A stretch of 64,000 nt of DNA, from the NCBI GenBank assembly GCA_022410635.1, contig JAJVDF010000193.1, positions 744,646 through 808,645 on the forward strand, given 5' to 3'. This DNA comes from Tretioscincus oriximinensis. Its lineage: Eukaryota > Chordata > Lepidosauria > Squamata > Gymnophthalmidae. The notes under the pieces were generated by a model. The model searched no databases. It had not been told where the DNA came from and saw only the letters and a list, made by a program, of their open reading frames with translations. This document shows, in pieces, positions 47,650 through 58,793 of the stretch. Every line of letters begins with the position of its first letter. Within the stretch, counting starts at the first letter, position 1. Both the position numbers and the translations under genes were made by a program.

Positions 47650-48206
47650 GTTGTTATTTATTTATTTGTACTTAGATTCCGCCCTATATCTAAAGGTCTC
47701 AGGGCGGCCAACCAAAGGACGGCACATATATCCTTAGCTGCTTTCTCCACTGCAGACACCTTGTGAAGTAGGTAGGGCTGAGAGATTTCTAAAGAATTGT
47801 GACTGGCCCAAGGTCACCCACCTGGATTCATGGAGGAGCGGGGAATTGAACCAGGAGACTACCAGATACGAGAGTCCAACACTCTAACCCAGGGGTCCTC
47901 AAACTATGGCCCGCGGGCCATATCTGGCCCACCAAGGACATTTATCCAGGCCGCAATGTCACCGCCATATGTCCTGATTAGAAGCCGACTAGTCCCCGGT
48001 TCATAGTAACACACCTCTTGCCTTTTCAATACTGCATGCACACAATGCACACTTCATGACACTAGACAGCTCCAAAACTAGGCATTTGCTCATAGTTTTT
48101 TTAAAAACTATAGTCCGACACCCACCCACCCCAACGGTCTGAGGAACTGGCCCCCTGTTTAAAAAGTTTGAGTATCCTTGCTCTAACCACTACACCAAAC
48201 TGGATC
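47650..48206 (-). repeat. MIR-like tRNA-derived SINE interrupted by OC1
   Basis: The LINE-like end is at the left (TTATTTATTTGTACTTAGAT, CCGCCCTATATCTAAAGG, TCTCAGGGCGGCC). The body has CCTTGTGAAGTAGGTAGGGC and CTGGCCCAAGGTCACCCACC, and the tRNA-like head at the right reads ACACTCTAACC-ACTACACCAAACTGG. The OC1 element splits the head at 47890-48180. This SINE type is ubiquitous in squamates. Confidence 0.75.
47890..48180 (-). mobile_element. OC1-type hAT MITE
   Basis: The 291 bp element is flanked by a perfect 8 bp duplication, CTCTAACC, at 47882-47889 and 48181-48188. Its left end is CAGGGGTCCTCAAACTATGG and its right end (inverted) CAAGGATACTCAAACTTTTT, followed by AACAGGGGGCCAG and a CAGACCGTTGG-type motif. 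From memory these match OposCharlie1 (OC1), a hAT family reported as horizontally transferred among tetrapods and a triatomine bug. It interrupts the SINE at 47650-48206. Only a non-autonomous copy is present, with no transposase. Confidence 0.75.
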
Positions 48207-49219
48207 TGTTATAGGTTCAAGATTACTGTCATCTGTGCCTGTGCAATGCTGACAAAACTTGCTATGCTGGGGCCGTGATAGACTGTAATGTAATAGCTAA
48301 AATGCTCCAAACCAAGGTGTGTGCAGAACAGCCAGAGATTGTGATATTCAAATACACCCTTTAAATATTATTTATCAGCTTTCAGGAGCTTATCAATTTC
48401 TTGCAGTCCTGCTTATTCATCAGCTATCATTCACTTTCTCTCTCTCCAGGTGTGCGGTATGTTTGTCAGTATTATAGTTAAGGGAAGATATATTTGAATT
48501 AATAATGTATCTTGCAACAAGTACAGATGTTAGTTGGCTCATACTAGATTGCCATTTTGAAAAGATCTGCTTAAGGATTCAGAACACCAACTGACCATAT
48601 GGGATTATAAAGCACATACAGAAGTACCTAATTAGGCACTGCAGTTCCCTTCCTATAACACATCTTAACTGCTCTTTCTAATTAACTTTTAAAGGAGTAG
48701 GTTAACAACACTGTGTTCTAAAAATATAAATCCAATTGAATTTATAAAGCAGGTGTATGTATAAACCTACTAATTCACTTCCTATTATGTCTTAAAATGT
48801 GGGAATGCACTATTACAATAATGCTCCAAAAATTATATATTAAATGTTTATGTCTGTACAGTTAGTGCTTAACAAAGGTGCTGTAAAAGGACAAGGAACA
48901 CTGCAAAACTATAATGCAGAGCCATTAATTAGCTACACATAGAAAACAAGTAAACAAAACAGCTATGTTAATTTAGCCTCCTTTAGTAACAGTGCTGGCT
49001 TCTGTTGCAGCAGTTGGTTTCGGGTAAATGCAGTGTATATTATGGATTATGCATGCTAAATAAAACGTAAGACCCAATCTATAAGAGACAGAAGTCCTAA
49101 TATAAAAGCAAACAAAATATTTTGTTTTAATTAGCACCTTTTATTTTGTTTTTCTGAAGTAAATGAAGCAGACACTCAGTGATTGATCCAGGATAGTACA
49201 GGAGAAGGGAACCACAATA

Positions 49220-49305
49220 CAGGTGCATCTCAACAAATTAGAATATGATGGAAAAGTTAATTTATTCCAGTAATTCAACTCAAAAAGTGGAACTCGTTCA
49301 TTCCT
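49220..49305 (+). mobile_element. Terminal fragment of the same Tc1/mariner family
   Basis: It begins directly after TA with CAGGTGCATCTCAACAAATT and continues with CCAGTAATTCAACTCAAAAAGTGGAACTC. This is the outer end of the family whose inner subterminal part is seen at 44640-44690. No body or second end follows, so it is a terminal fragment lying just left of an L2-like LINE fragment. Confidence 0.65.
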
Positions 49306-49329
49306 ACAGCACAGGACACAAGACTGGAA

Positions 49330-49600
49330 GCACACCACACCAATCTTGAAGGACCTGCTGTGCTTACCAATTGGCTTCCTAATTCAAGGTGCTGGCATGA
49401 ACATAAAAAGCCCTCAATGAATTGGTCCCTGAAGAGTTTCTTCGCTTGTTGCTTCCCTACACCTAGAGATATGAGGAGAAGACATTTTTTTTTCTGTTGT
49501 GGCTCCCAGACTTTGGAACAGCCTTTTCACAGATGACTGAAGTATTAGCCAGCCAGTGCCTAATCAATACATATTCACCCAAGGCTACCAAAAAAGAGGT
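49330..49600 (+). mobile_element. L2-like LINE 3' fragment
   Basis: ATCTTGAAGGACCTGCTGTG and TTCAAGGTGCTGGCATGAAC match the same C-terminal region as in the 38070 copy, and GTGGCTCCCAGACTTTGGAACAGCC corresponds to the APRLWN segment. The frame is broken. Confidence 0.6.
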
Positions 49601-49821
49601 AGAGAGTTTTGCTTTTATTAGGGTTACCATATATCCCAGTTTGCCCATGAGATATTAGGGATTAAATCCCAAATTCCTGGAGACTGAGGAACTTAAAAAT
49701 AACCCAGGTTTTTTTAAGTGGGTTTCTGGGTTTCTCTTCTGTCAGTGCTTGTTCCCTGCACCCTGGTGCTGGCCAACACTCATTCACATGAATGCATGAC
49801 AGGCCGAAGACACTGTTAAAA

Positions 49822-50284
49822 GGCACAGTGGTGCAGAGGTTAGGAACAGCCTTTCATCAAAGAGGTAGGTCAATCAAGGCCCATGTGTCTGTTGTGGAGA
49901 AGGGTGAGCATCCTCTACTGGCCTTAGCTTCAGCCAACCTAGCTGTTTGAAAGTTAGCAATCACAAGTAGATTAACAGATACAATCATTTCAATTTCAGA
50001 GAAGTAGCCGTGTTAGTCTAGCAGAAAGTCCAGCCAAGGAGCTAGCAGCACTTTGAGACTAACTATGCATCAGAAGAAGTAGACCTGTCTACGAAAGCTT
50101 ATGCCAACCAATTTTCTCTAGTTAGTCTCAAAGTGCTGCTAACTCCTTTGCTGGACAATCATTTCAACGTGATGGAGAAGACAGAATGTAAATCTTCAGG
50201 CAAAAATAGGTTGTAAGTTGTTTTGAATCCCTTCGGGTGAGAAAAGCAGGGTATAAAAACCCAGGCCTCCTCCTCCTCCTTCCT
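49822..50284 (+). repeat. tRNA-derived SINE (variant head), interrupted by a PLE
   Basis: The head is AGGCACAGTGGTGCAGAGGT, a subfamily variant. The body contains CATCCTCTACTGGCCTTAGC, and the 3' end contains GAAAAGCAGGGTATAAAAACCC and a (CCT)n tail. The PLE at 49994-50154 and one copy of its 13 bp target duplication lie in the middle. Confidence 0.75.
49994..50154. mobile_element. Penelope-like element, inverted tail pair inside a SINE
   Basis: The insertion is flanked by a perfect 13 bp target duplication (ACAATCATTTCAA at 49981-49993 and 50155-50167). The left arm (49994-50065) is the inverted tail with the ~34 bp extension. The right arm (~50066-50154) is the forward tail ending at GCTGGAC without it. 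In the right arm the CTGAAGA box is changed to CAGAAGA. The target is the tRNA-derived SINE at 49822-50284, whose two halves flank the insertion. Confidence 0.85.
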
Positions 50285-50415
50285 CCTGCCATGTTCAGGC
50301 CTAACATAAGAGCAAAGGTGCTGCTTATTTCTGCCCACAATCCTGCTACCTCCACGGCAGGGGCAGTGCTGCGCTGCAGCTGATGCCATCCATTGTGGCA
50401 ACAGGCCAGCCAGCA

Positions 50416-50590
50416 TTATTACTTATTTGTACTTATATCCCGCCCTATACCTGAGGGTCTCAAGGCGGCCAACCAAAGGGTGGCGCACATAGCTTTTGTT
50501 GCTTTCTCCACAACAGACACCCTGTGAAGTAGGTGGGGCTGAGAGAGTTATAAAGAACTGTGACTGACCTAAGGTCACCCAGATGGCCCC
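50416..50590 (-). repeat. MIR-like SINE, partial
   Basis: TTATTTGTACTTATATCCCG, CCTGAGGGTCTCAAGGCGGC, CACCCTGTGAAGTAGGTGGG and CTAAGGTCACCCAGATGG match the left two thirds of the SINE at 47650. The tRNA-like head is missing. Confidence 0.65.
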
Positions 50591-51747
50591 TACCATCCAA
50601 GCAGCTGGCCATGCAGACCAGGCAGCACCAGACTGCTGCAGACCACAAGAGGAACCTGTGTAATGTGCTAGCCAGTCACTTGTCTGCACTGCATTGGCCA
50701 GCTGCTAACGACACACACCGGACTGGGAAGTGTCAGGAAAGAAGCAGGGGAAAGAGAGGAGAAGACCATTGGCGCAGGGGGCCTCCTATTTGGATGAGGG
50801 AAGAGTTGTGGCTTCAGCAAGGGAGAAGGTGTATCTTGAGAGGGGGAGGAGGATTCCCAGGTTACCACACTTCAAACATAGTAGCTCTAAACCTTTACCC
50901 TATGTTTAACTGACATTTCAGCTTTCTAGTGTTGTGATATACCCTGGGAACCTTGTTAAAACGCTAAAAATAAAATAATCATTTTCCCTTTCCTTTCCCT
51001 CTCTTCCCATTGCTCTTTCCATTTCACTAGCTATTCCATAAAATATTTAAATAAGTATCTACTACAAAAAAAATGCAATTTCTTGCGTTGGTCAGGACAG
51101 TTTTTTATTCAAAAATCATACCTATCATTGGGGAAAGTTTCTGCCATAAGATTGGAATAAAATGGGCTCCTTTTTTGCTACAAATCTCTGAATAATATTG
51201 AAAAATATTTATATGTTTCAGCAACAAGGGAGGGAGAAAAAGGAAGAACTAAAAGAANAAGAACTAGTTGTAGACTTTTATAATCTTATATTGTATTCTT
51301 TCAGTATAGATTTTCACATTTTAACTGCATACTTCATCATTTTAAAATCCTAATAAAAATCATGGCACCTAAAACTTTTATGATCCATTTTCAAGCTTTT
51401 ATGCACTATACTGGCATTCATAAGATTGAAAGCAATTGAAAAATAATAAAATGATTGTGACTATGAATACCTTCTGTTCGGGACAGTTAGTAACAATCTC
51501 AACTATTAAACTCAAACAGTCTAATTATTTGTCTGAAATCATTCTATGACTTTACACTGTATCTTACTATGGTGGCTGTCACTAAACATAACAGTTAACT
51601 ATCTTCTTTCGCTTTCTTTGCTGCTGCAAGTTTGTGAGCAGTAACAACAATAAAACCATGAGATGAATAAGTGCGAGAAGCCTTTCTTCATGAGTGCCAA
51701 AGGTCCCACTGATAACCTCACCACCAGCAATAAGAATTGGTATCATA
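50591..51747. other. No recognisable feature
   Basis: The GC-richer 50591-50850 carries overlapping ORFs on both strands without family motifs. The rest is AT-rich. 52411-53946 also lacks features apart from a GGGTGGGTGGGTGG tandem near 53222 in a GC-richer block (53130-53330). Confidence 0.5.
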
Positions 51748-51755
51748 TGATAGCA

Positions 51756-52301
51756 TAGACTGACCAGATTTTCTGAGACCCAAACCAGGGTAATTAATAT
51801 TAATACTAATTTGCATATTCATAAATATGCAAATTACTCACCAACATGCATTCTCTTCCAAAATTCCCGCCCGAGAAATCGGTGAAGCATGTGAGAATTT
51901 TTTTAAGTGTGGGAGAATTTTTAAACTGAGAATTTTTGGAGTACATCAGATTTTTTTTTTTTTTACAGAGGGGGAGGTGCCTTCAGAACCTGGCCNCAGT
52001 TGCCAGAACCCCCTGGTGGTTGTGCAGCAATATATTTTTTTAAGTGTGCGAGAAAGTTTTGAAGTGTGTGAGAATTTTTATTTTTTACTGAGGGGGGGGT
52101 GCCTTCAGGAGCTGGTCCCAGATGCCAGGGGCCCCTAGTGGTGCTGCAGTGAATTCCCCCCCCCCCAAAAAAAAAGATCAATTTTTTAAAAAAAAAATTC
52201 CTCAGCAAAAACCGAGGAAATGGCGCGCGCCCCCGGGAGGGCGGGGTAGACACCCCAAAACTGGGTTTCCCCCCCAAAAAAGGGGGCATCTGGTCAGCCT
52301 A
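51756..52301. mobile_element. hAT-type non-autonomous element (TAGRCTGACC family), 546 bp
   Basis: It is flanked by a perfect 8 bp duplication, TGATAGCA, at 51748-51755 and 52302-52309. The ends are TAGACTGACCAGATT and inverted TAGGCTGACCAGATG. Two tandem internal units (about 51964-52060 and 52085-52165) share GTGCCTTCAG, CCTGGTG/CCTAGTGGT and GTGTGAGAATTTTTA segments. No transposase is encoded. The right part matches the copies at 3106 and 34269. Confidence 0.8.
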
Positions 52302-52309
52302 TGATAGCA

Positions 52310-52410
52310 AGAGTCTTGTAGCATCCTAGAAACTAAGAAGATAAAGACTGAAAGGAAGAACTTTCTTAGGCAAAACNGATGAAGTATACTAGCCCACAGA
52401 AGCTCTTTTT
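52310..52410. mobile_element. Probable degenerate inverted PLE tail pair
   Basis: AGAGTCTTGTAGCATCCTAG looks like an inverted PLE tail end, and GATGAAGTATACTAGCCCAC plus AGAAGCTC looks like a forward, degraded hammerhead region. It starts immediately after the target duplication of the hAT element at 51756-52301. The resemblance is short and the call tentative. Confidence 0.4.
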
Positions 52411-53946
52411 CTCAAAAAACCTTCTTCTGGCGGGATATAAGTTCAAACAAATAAATATATAAGAAGAGTTGCTTTTTATATCCGACTTTTCTCAACCCAA
52501 AGTTCTTTTTCACTGCGTACAAAATGAGCCACCGAAAAGACCCTTGAAAACAACACTGGTGCTTGGACCACAAAGTACCTGTGATCCAGTAGTTCATTTC
52601 ATCAGGTATTTTACTAATTGCTTGTTCACCATCAACTTCCTTTTCAGCCACTTGCTTTCTAAAACTTTCCAAAGAAAGCAATTTTGTGCGGACAGGCAGA
52701 AAGAACAAGAAGTAACTGGCCAGTTAACCAGACAGACAGTTCATTATTAGCTGATGTGTGAGCAATGGTGATCCATGGAGAGAATCATGTAAGTTTGGGC
52801 TAATGTTATATTATTTTAATTAAATAATAAGTGTAAGCAAAGTGTGGAAATATTTTGCTTTACAAAATGCAATCTATAAATGAAAAACCTTTCCTCATCT
52901 GTTAGTTTCTTTTCATTTAACATTTGAATATACTAAGCCATATTAATTGAGGTGGTTCAAATGCAAAGTAACTGAGAGAAATGTGCAATCTCGTTTTGCA
53001 AGATCATGAATAAGGACATACCAGTAATTTAAGGTGTCACTCGNAACAGCTAACATTAGTGAGGTATTTGTGGACAAGAAGATTATCCCGGCCAGTTTAG
53101 TAAAAATCTCAATTTTTTTGGTTCCCTCGTTTTGCTTCCACGCCTGGACAGCTGGACGGCATTGCTCCAACAGGAGAAAAACGTGAGTAAGACCACACGA
53201 TCCAGCAGGGGGCAGTAGGCAGGTGGGTGGGTGGGAGACGCGGGCTGCTTCCTGTCTTCTCAGCATCGCCACCACTGCTGACTGGCTACAGAGTGAGGAC
53301 GAGGAGTAAACAGACCGANATGCACTGACAAAAATCATCTTTCCCCTCCCNNCCACCACCTCCACACTTGAGGGGGGAGCAGAGGCATTTTATTAGTTTT
53401 TCTGCTAATCCCCAAAATCCAGTTCAGTATAATTTTGCCATAACTCATTTTCACAAAACTGGGACAAAATGTAGAAATGTAAACAAACAAATAAAAATGG
53501 GATCTAAATAAGATCCTGCAATAACATGTTCCAGACGTGACCAATAAAATGAAAATTACCAGCACATCTGGTGAGCAGCCCTTATCATCCTCCCACACAC
53601 AGAGAGAGATAAACTAGCAGGTACAAATTAAACATTTGCCCACTCTTTTTTAATTTTATTTTTTCACACATTTTATTGGTTTCCAGAAGTTCTTTCTGAG
53701 ATGATCACCAAATCCACTGTTATTATTAGAAATCTGGTGTCACTGTTGTATTTCCCATGATAGATTTGCAACACACATTTTTCACATTACATTTGCCATT
53801 GGAACTACATTAGGAAAATCTCAGGTATAACTGGTGTTCTTAGTGTAATAAAAAGCATCCACACAAAAACAAATCTCAAATTTGAAACAAATANAACAAG
53901 GCCAAAATCCAAAAAATTCTGAATCATCAGAAAAAATTGATAAAAC

Positions 53947-55078
53947 ATATATGGGCCATTCCATGGTGACCTACGTTACAAACAGATAAGAAAATTAAAT
54001 GTTCCATTCAGATTTTAAAGGGGAATTACAAATGAATATGAATGATTAGGGCACTATTTGATGGATCTGCATATACTTACTTTTGACCAACATAACAATC
54101 AGGCACTGTTGAGTGTGGTAGAAATGCCTAAATGTAAAATAGTAATTTATGTTACAAANGAATGACAGCTGAATTATACTCTTAATTTTAGTTTGCAGTT
54201 TCTGTTCTGTTATTAAACGTTCCAGATTGCTACTTTTATCAGTGAAAGGGTAAAAGCCACTGACTTAAAATGTGCACAGTTTACAAATAATCAACTTGTG
54301 AACTAGTAGCTGATATTACTAAAGATTACAGTAAACTGATATAAAAGTGATTGTGAAAACACGTGTTAAAGCACAATATCAATTTTATTCTTGGATGCTG
54401 TGGACAAAATATCTTTTTAAAGAATCTGTTGACTTTCAAACATTTTTCCAAATAGAGGTATATGTTTCTCTAATAAGTTGGTAACACTGTTTTTCTCTTC
54501 GTCCATTTTTATTCAACATTGTGACTAGATGTTTTTAGTGGAATTGTCAATTTTAAATTATCAAAAATTCTCAGCAGTTATAGGAACATTTGGTAATTGC
54601 TTGTTTATAATATAATGTTTTTATGGAAAGGCATTATTTAACTACTAAATAGTACCATTCTTAACATGCAATGATTGCTTGTATTTTCTGAAATAGAATA
54701 ATAATTAAGGGTTTATTATGTNATGTAAGTTATGAGTATTTAAATTAAACTCTCTGTTATTCATAAAAATAGGAATTCTTCTAAGGTATAATACTTTCTC
54801 TTTGAATATAGCAAGAACAAGATGTATATAATTATTTGAGATTATAGGGTCAACATAAAGCGTTAATTAAGCAAAAATAATATTGCAACGTAAGTTACCA
54901 ATTAATTTTCACACAAATGTTCTAGTGTCACAATGCTGAATAAAAATGGCTGAACAGAAAAACGGTGTTACCAATGTATTAGAGAAACATGTACCTCCAT
55001 TTGGAAAAAAGTTTGAAGATCAACAGAATTTTTTTATTTATATTTTGTTCTGTTAACTATGGAATGAACCATATATAT
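53947..55078. repeat. 1.1 kb nested inverted repeat (DNA-transposon-like)
   Basis: Outer ends ATATATGGGCCATTCCATGG (53947) and, inverted, ATATATGGTTCATTCCATAG (ending 55076) pair. A second, longer inverted pair lies inside: 54421-54535 matches the reverse complement of 54917-55030 (CTGTTGAC/TCTTCAAAC..., ATGTTTCTCTAAT, TTGGTAACAC). The arms are roughly 80% identical by eye. No open frame of transposase size is present. The layout suggests a non-autonomous DNA transposon of undetermined superfamily. Confidence 0.6.
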
Positions 55079-55937
55079 CACTACAACTCCATGGTAATAA
55101 AATCAATAGTAAAATAGGGCCACTTAGAACACTCTCCAAATATTGTTAACTGTATATAGAAGAGTCTTTAAACTACCCGTATGTAGTGACACATATACAT
55201 TTTCTATAAATCTTTCCTGATAATCTGGAATTTTTTGAATTTTGAATTTTGGTGTAATGACATGAAGATTTCAGCATTTAGTATGGATCTGGAATGTTCA
55301 TTAGCAAAATGTGTAGCAAATTATACTCAATCTCTTCTACACAGATATCCAGTTTTCTAGGTAGAACAGCTAGCAAACCTGACCTTAGGAGGAAAGGTGA
55401 TGCTTANCCAGGCTCAGTGGAACCACCCATTGCCACATCAAGTTATGAGGTGTCTTGACACATTAACAAGGGGCCCACATCCAGGTATCAAGAAGGCTGG
55501 GGAGAAGCGAAGTACAATGTGATGTTAGGTGAATGTTCATTTTGATGATATATTTGGATTTGTGAGGTATCTCTGTAGGAGTGGCGTGGCTGTCTCAAGC
55601 ACTCTACACAGCATTACAGATGGTATCTTGTATAACCCTATAATTAACAATGTTATGAATTATGGTATTGTTTGACACTTTTCATTTAAACACTGTATTT
55701 TTCATTACTGTTGAGTGCATTTCACATGCCCAGTACTGTGTTTTTTCAGAGAATTCCTTCAAACATCTTGAAACTTCAAAAATAGAAGTGTCATACTGTA
55801 ATACTAAGTATATGTTTTCAAAAATCAAAAACCTTGAGCAACCAGGGATATGAGGCAGGAGTGAAACTATTGTCGATATTGAAGATTCACAATAATTATC
55901 CAACTGAAGAAAAGACTAGTCAAATTGTTTTTCAAAC

Positions 55938-56158
55938 GAAACAGAGGAGAAGGAGAGGAAGAGACAGGAGAGGGAGGAGAAGGAAGAAGAAGAAGAAGGA
56001 GAAGGAAGGAGGGAGGAGGACAGAAAAAAGGAAGGGGAAAGAGGAGGAGGAGGAAAGGGGAAAGAGAAAAAGGAAGGAAGGAAAAAGGAGACAGGAGAAG
56101 GAAGAACAAGGAAGGAGAAGAAAGGAGGAAAGAGGAAGAAGGAGGAAGAAGAAAGAAG
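55938..56158 (+). repeat. 221 bp polypurine (GA/GGA-rich) tract
   Basis: The plus strand is almost pure A and G with only a few C or T interruptions, in GAAGAA, GGAGGA and AAGGAAGG units. Such tracts can form triplex (H-DNA) or slipped structures. The long Glu/Arg/Lys-rich and Ser/Pro/Leu-rich ORFs here are artefacts. Confidence 0.9.
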
Positions 56159-56204
56159 TTCATATTTATACCCAAGAGAGACTTGATGTTAATTAACAGG
56201 TGCC

Positions 56205-56695
56205 CCTCATGGGGCCCACATTTCCTCTATTTTACCGGAACTGCACTGGTTGCCGATTGAGTTCCAGATCCAGTTCAAAGTGCTGGTTGTGACCTTTAAA
56301 TTTTTATGTGGATTAGGACCCTGATATTTGTGAGACTGGGTTGCCCTCTACATACCCAGGAGAACATTGGACCTTAATCGGTTACAGGTTCCTGGTGTCA
56401 GTGAGCCCCCCCTTTCAGTCACCAAAAATAGGGAATTCTCTTGTGTGGCCTCTACTTGGTGGAACACCCTCTCTATGAGTACTCGAGCAATTCAAGAACT
56501 GTCGAATTTTCGGACAGCATGTAAGGCAGAATTATTCCGCCAGGGCTTTGGTTAGCTTCAGTCTATCCTCAGTCTAGATCTGTTTATATAATTCATGTTG
56601 TATTGTACTGGTTTTATATAATTATCTTGTATTTTATAGTTTGCATTGCATTGTGAGCAACCCAGAGCGGGGTATAAATTAAATAGTAAAGTATG
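56205..56695 (+). mobile_element. L2-like LINE 3' end (second subfamily)
   Basis: GGAACTGCACTGGTTGCCGA, then frame 56367-56555 with ASTWWNTLSM and FRTACKAELFRQGFG, a variant of the LINE C-terminal WNxLP...LFRxGF motif. The element ends in GAGCGGGGTATAAATTAAAT. The frame is open for 62 codons but is only a terminal fragment. Confidence 0.65.
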
Positions 56696-56860
56696 TAGCT
56701 TACTTTTCTTTCTGTTCTTCCCAACTCTTGTGAAGTATGTAGAGCTCAGAGTGCTCCAATGAACTATGACTAGCTCAAGATAAGTCAACTGGTCCCACAG
56801 AGGAGTACAGAATTGAACCAGAAAACAACCAGATAAGTGTCTGATACTTCATCCATCCTC
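56695..56860 (-). repeat. MIR-like SINE, degraded
   Basis: TTGTGAAGTATGTAGAGCTC, GAACTATGACTAGCTCAAGA and ACAGAATTGAACCAG match the body of the SINE at 47650. It directly follows an L2-like LINE tail. Confidence 0.5.
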
Positions 56861-57295
56861 AGCCTTCCTATTTTTCTGAAGCTGTATTTGCACTTTTCTA
56901 TTCCATTACAAGGTGATAGGACCTTGTGTCTTCGATCCCTGTGGTATACTGNACCATGTATCCTATCTACACATTTCTCAGGTCTGGTATAGCACCCTCT
57001 AGATTGCTGGTTTACTGGTAAATCAGACTAGGGTACCATTTTGGGAACCCTATCACTGTCTACACTCTTTCATGTGCAGATGGAATGCAAGAGGAGACAG
57101 AGCCTGATATGATCTACCGACCAGAGTGTCAAGAATCTGAGCAAACAACTAGGCAAGCTAGCAGCATGCTTACATTGCACCACATACATATAAGATGTGT
57201 GGATATCAAGACTATTTTGAAGCAATCTCATGACCAGAACACCTTCACACTTCCACACTGAGACTTATTTTCTACTATCAACTTTCTCCTTTATA

Positions 57296-58793
57296 CACTA
57301 GTCAAACAAATAAAGGGAACACTCAAATAACACATCCTAGATCTGAATGAATGAAATATTCTCATTGAATACTTTGTTCTGTACAAAGGTGAATGTGCTG
57401 ACAACAATCATCAATGGAAATCAAATTCATTAACCAATGGAGGCCTGGATTTGGAGTCACACACAAAAGTAAAGTGGAAAAATACACAACAGTCTGATCC
57501 AACCTTGATGTAATGTTCTTCAAACAAGTCAAAATGAGGCTCAGTATTGTGTGTGGAATCCATGTGCCTGTATGACCTCCCTACAACATCTGGGCATTCT
57601 CCTGATGAGGTTGTGAATGGTCTCCTGAGGGATCTCCTCACAGAACTGGCCTAAAGCATTTGCCAACTCCTGGACCATCTGTGGTGCAATGTGACATTGG
57701 TGGATGGAGCAAGACATGATGTCCCAGATGTGCTCAATTGGATTCAGGTCTGGGGAATGGGCGGGTCAGTCCATAGCTTCAATGCCTTTACCTTGCAGGA
57801 ACTGCTGACACACTCCAGCCACATGAGGTCTGGCAATGTCCTGCATTAGGAAGAACCCAGGCCCAACTGCACGAGCATATAGTCTCACAAGGGGTCTGAG
57901 GATCTCATCTCAGTACCTAATGGCAGTCAGGCTACCTCTGGTGAGCACAGGGAGGGCTGTGCGGCCCTCCAAATAAATGATACNCCACACCATTACTGAC
58001 CCACTGCCAAACCGGTCATGCTGAAAGATGTTGCAGGCAGCAGATCGCTCTCTCTGNCGTCTCCAGATTCTGTCACATCTGTCACATGTACTCAGTGTGA
58101 ACCTGCTTTCATCTGTGAAGAGCACAGGGTGTCAGTGGCAAAGTTGCCAATCCTAGTGTTCTGTGGCAAATACCAAGTGTCCTGCACAATGTTGGGCTGT
58201 GAGCACAATCCCCATCTGTGAACATCGGGCCCTCATACCATCCTCATGGAGTCAGTTTCTAACCGTTTATGGAGACACATGCACATTTGTGGCCTGCTGA
58301 AAGTCATTTTGCAGTGCTCTGGCAGTGCTCTTCCTGCTCCTCTTTGCACAAAGGTAGCTGTCCTGCTGCTGGGTTGTTGCCCTCCTGGGGCACCTCCCCA
58401 TTTCCTGGTGTACTGGCCTGTCTTCTGGTAGCGCCTCCAGTCTCTGGACACTATGCTGACAGACACAGCAAACCTTCTTGCCACAGCTCCCATTGATGTG
58501 CCATCCTGGATGAGCTGCACTACCTGAGCCACTTGTGTGGGTTGCAGAGTCCATCTCATGCTACCAGGAGTGTGAAACCAACATTCAAAAGTCACCAAAC
58601 CATCAGCCAGAAAACATTGGTACTGAGATGTGGTCTGCAGTCCCCAACTGCAGAACCACTCTTTCATTGAGTGTGTCTTGATAATTGCCAATAATTTCCA
58701 CCTGTTGTCTAGTCCATTTGCACAACAGCATGTCAAATTGATTGTCAATCAGTATTGCTTCCTAAGTGGACAGTTTGATTTCACAGAAGTTTG
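57296..58793 (-). mobile_element. Tc1-like transposon, fish-type, nearly full length
   Basis: The left end starts at CACTAGTCAAAC directly after a TA dinucleotide, followed by the TAAAGGGAACACTC terminal repeat. The transposase lies on the minus strand. On the right the element stops at ACAGAAGTTTG (~58793) before the second terminal repeat, so it is truncated. As I remember it, the sequence is close to a Tc1 family widespread in teleosts and lampreys. It cannot transpose by itself because the reading frame is broken and one end is gone. Confidence 0.85.
57541..58559 (-). pseudogene. Tc1-type DD34E transposase pseudogene
   Basis: The start codon lies at 58559-58557 ([12 protein letters not shown]), followed by the helix-turn-helix region ([20 protein letters not shown]). 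A frameshift near 58390 moves the continuation (RRATTQQQD, then [18 protein letters not shown]) to another frame. All three catalytic acids remain: D in FTDESRF (~58110), D in MQDIARPH (57838-57840) and E in DLNPIEHIWD (57733-57735), with 34 residues between the last two. A TGA replaces an Arg CGA codon after LTAIRY (57907-57909), a typical CpG decay. The normal stop is TGA at 57543-57541. Two N bases add uncertainty. Usual length is ~340 codons, and this span agrees once indels are allowed. Confidence 0.85.

Noticed and set aside
55834..56260. Arg/Lys/Glu-rich and Ser/Pro/Leu-rich ORFs over 100 codons
   Set aside because: They come from the polypurine tract, which reads open in several frames.
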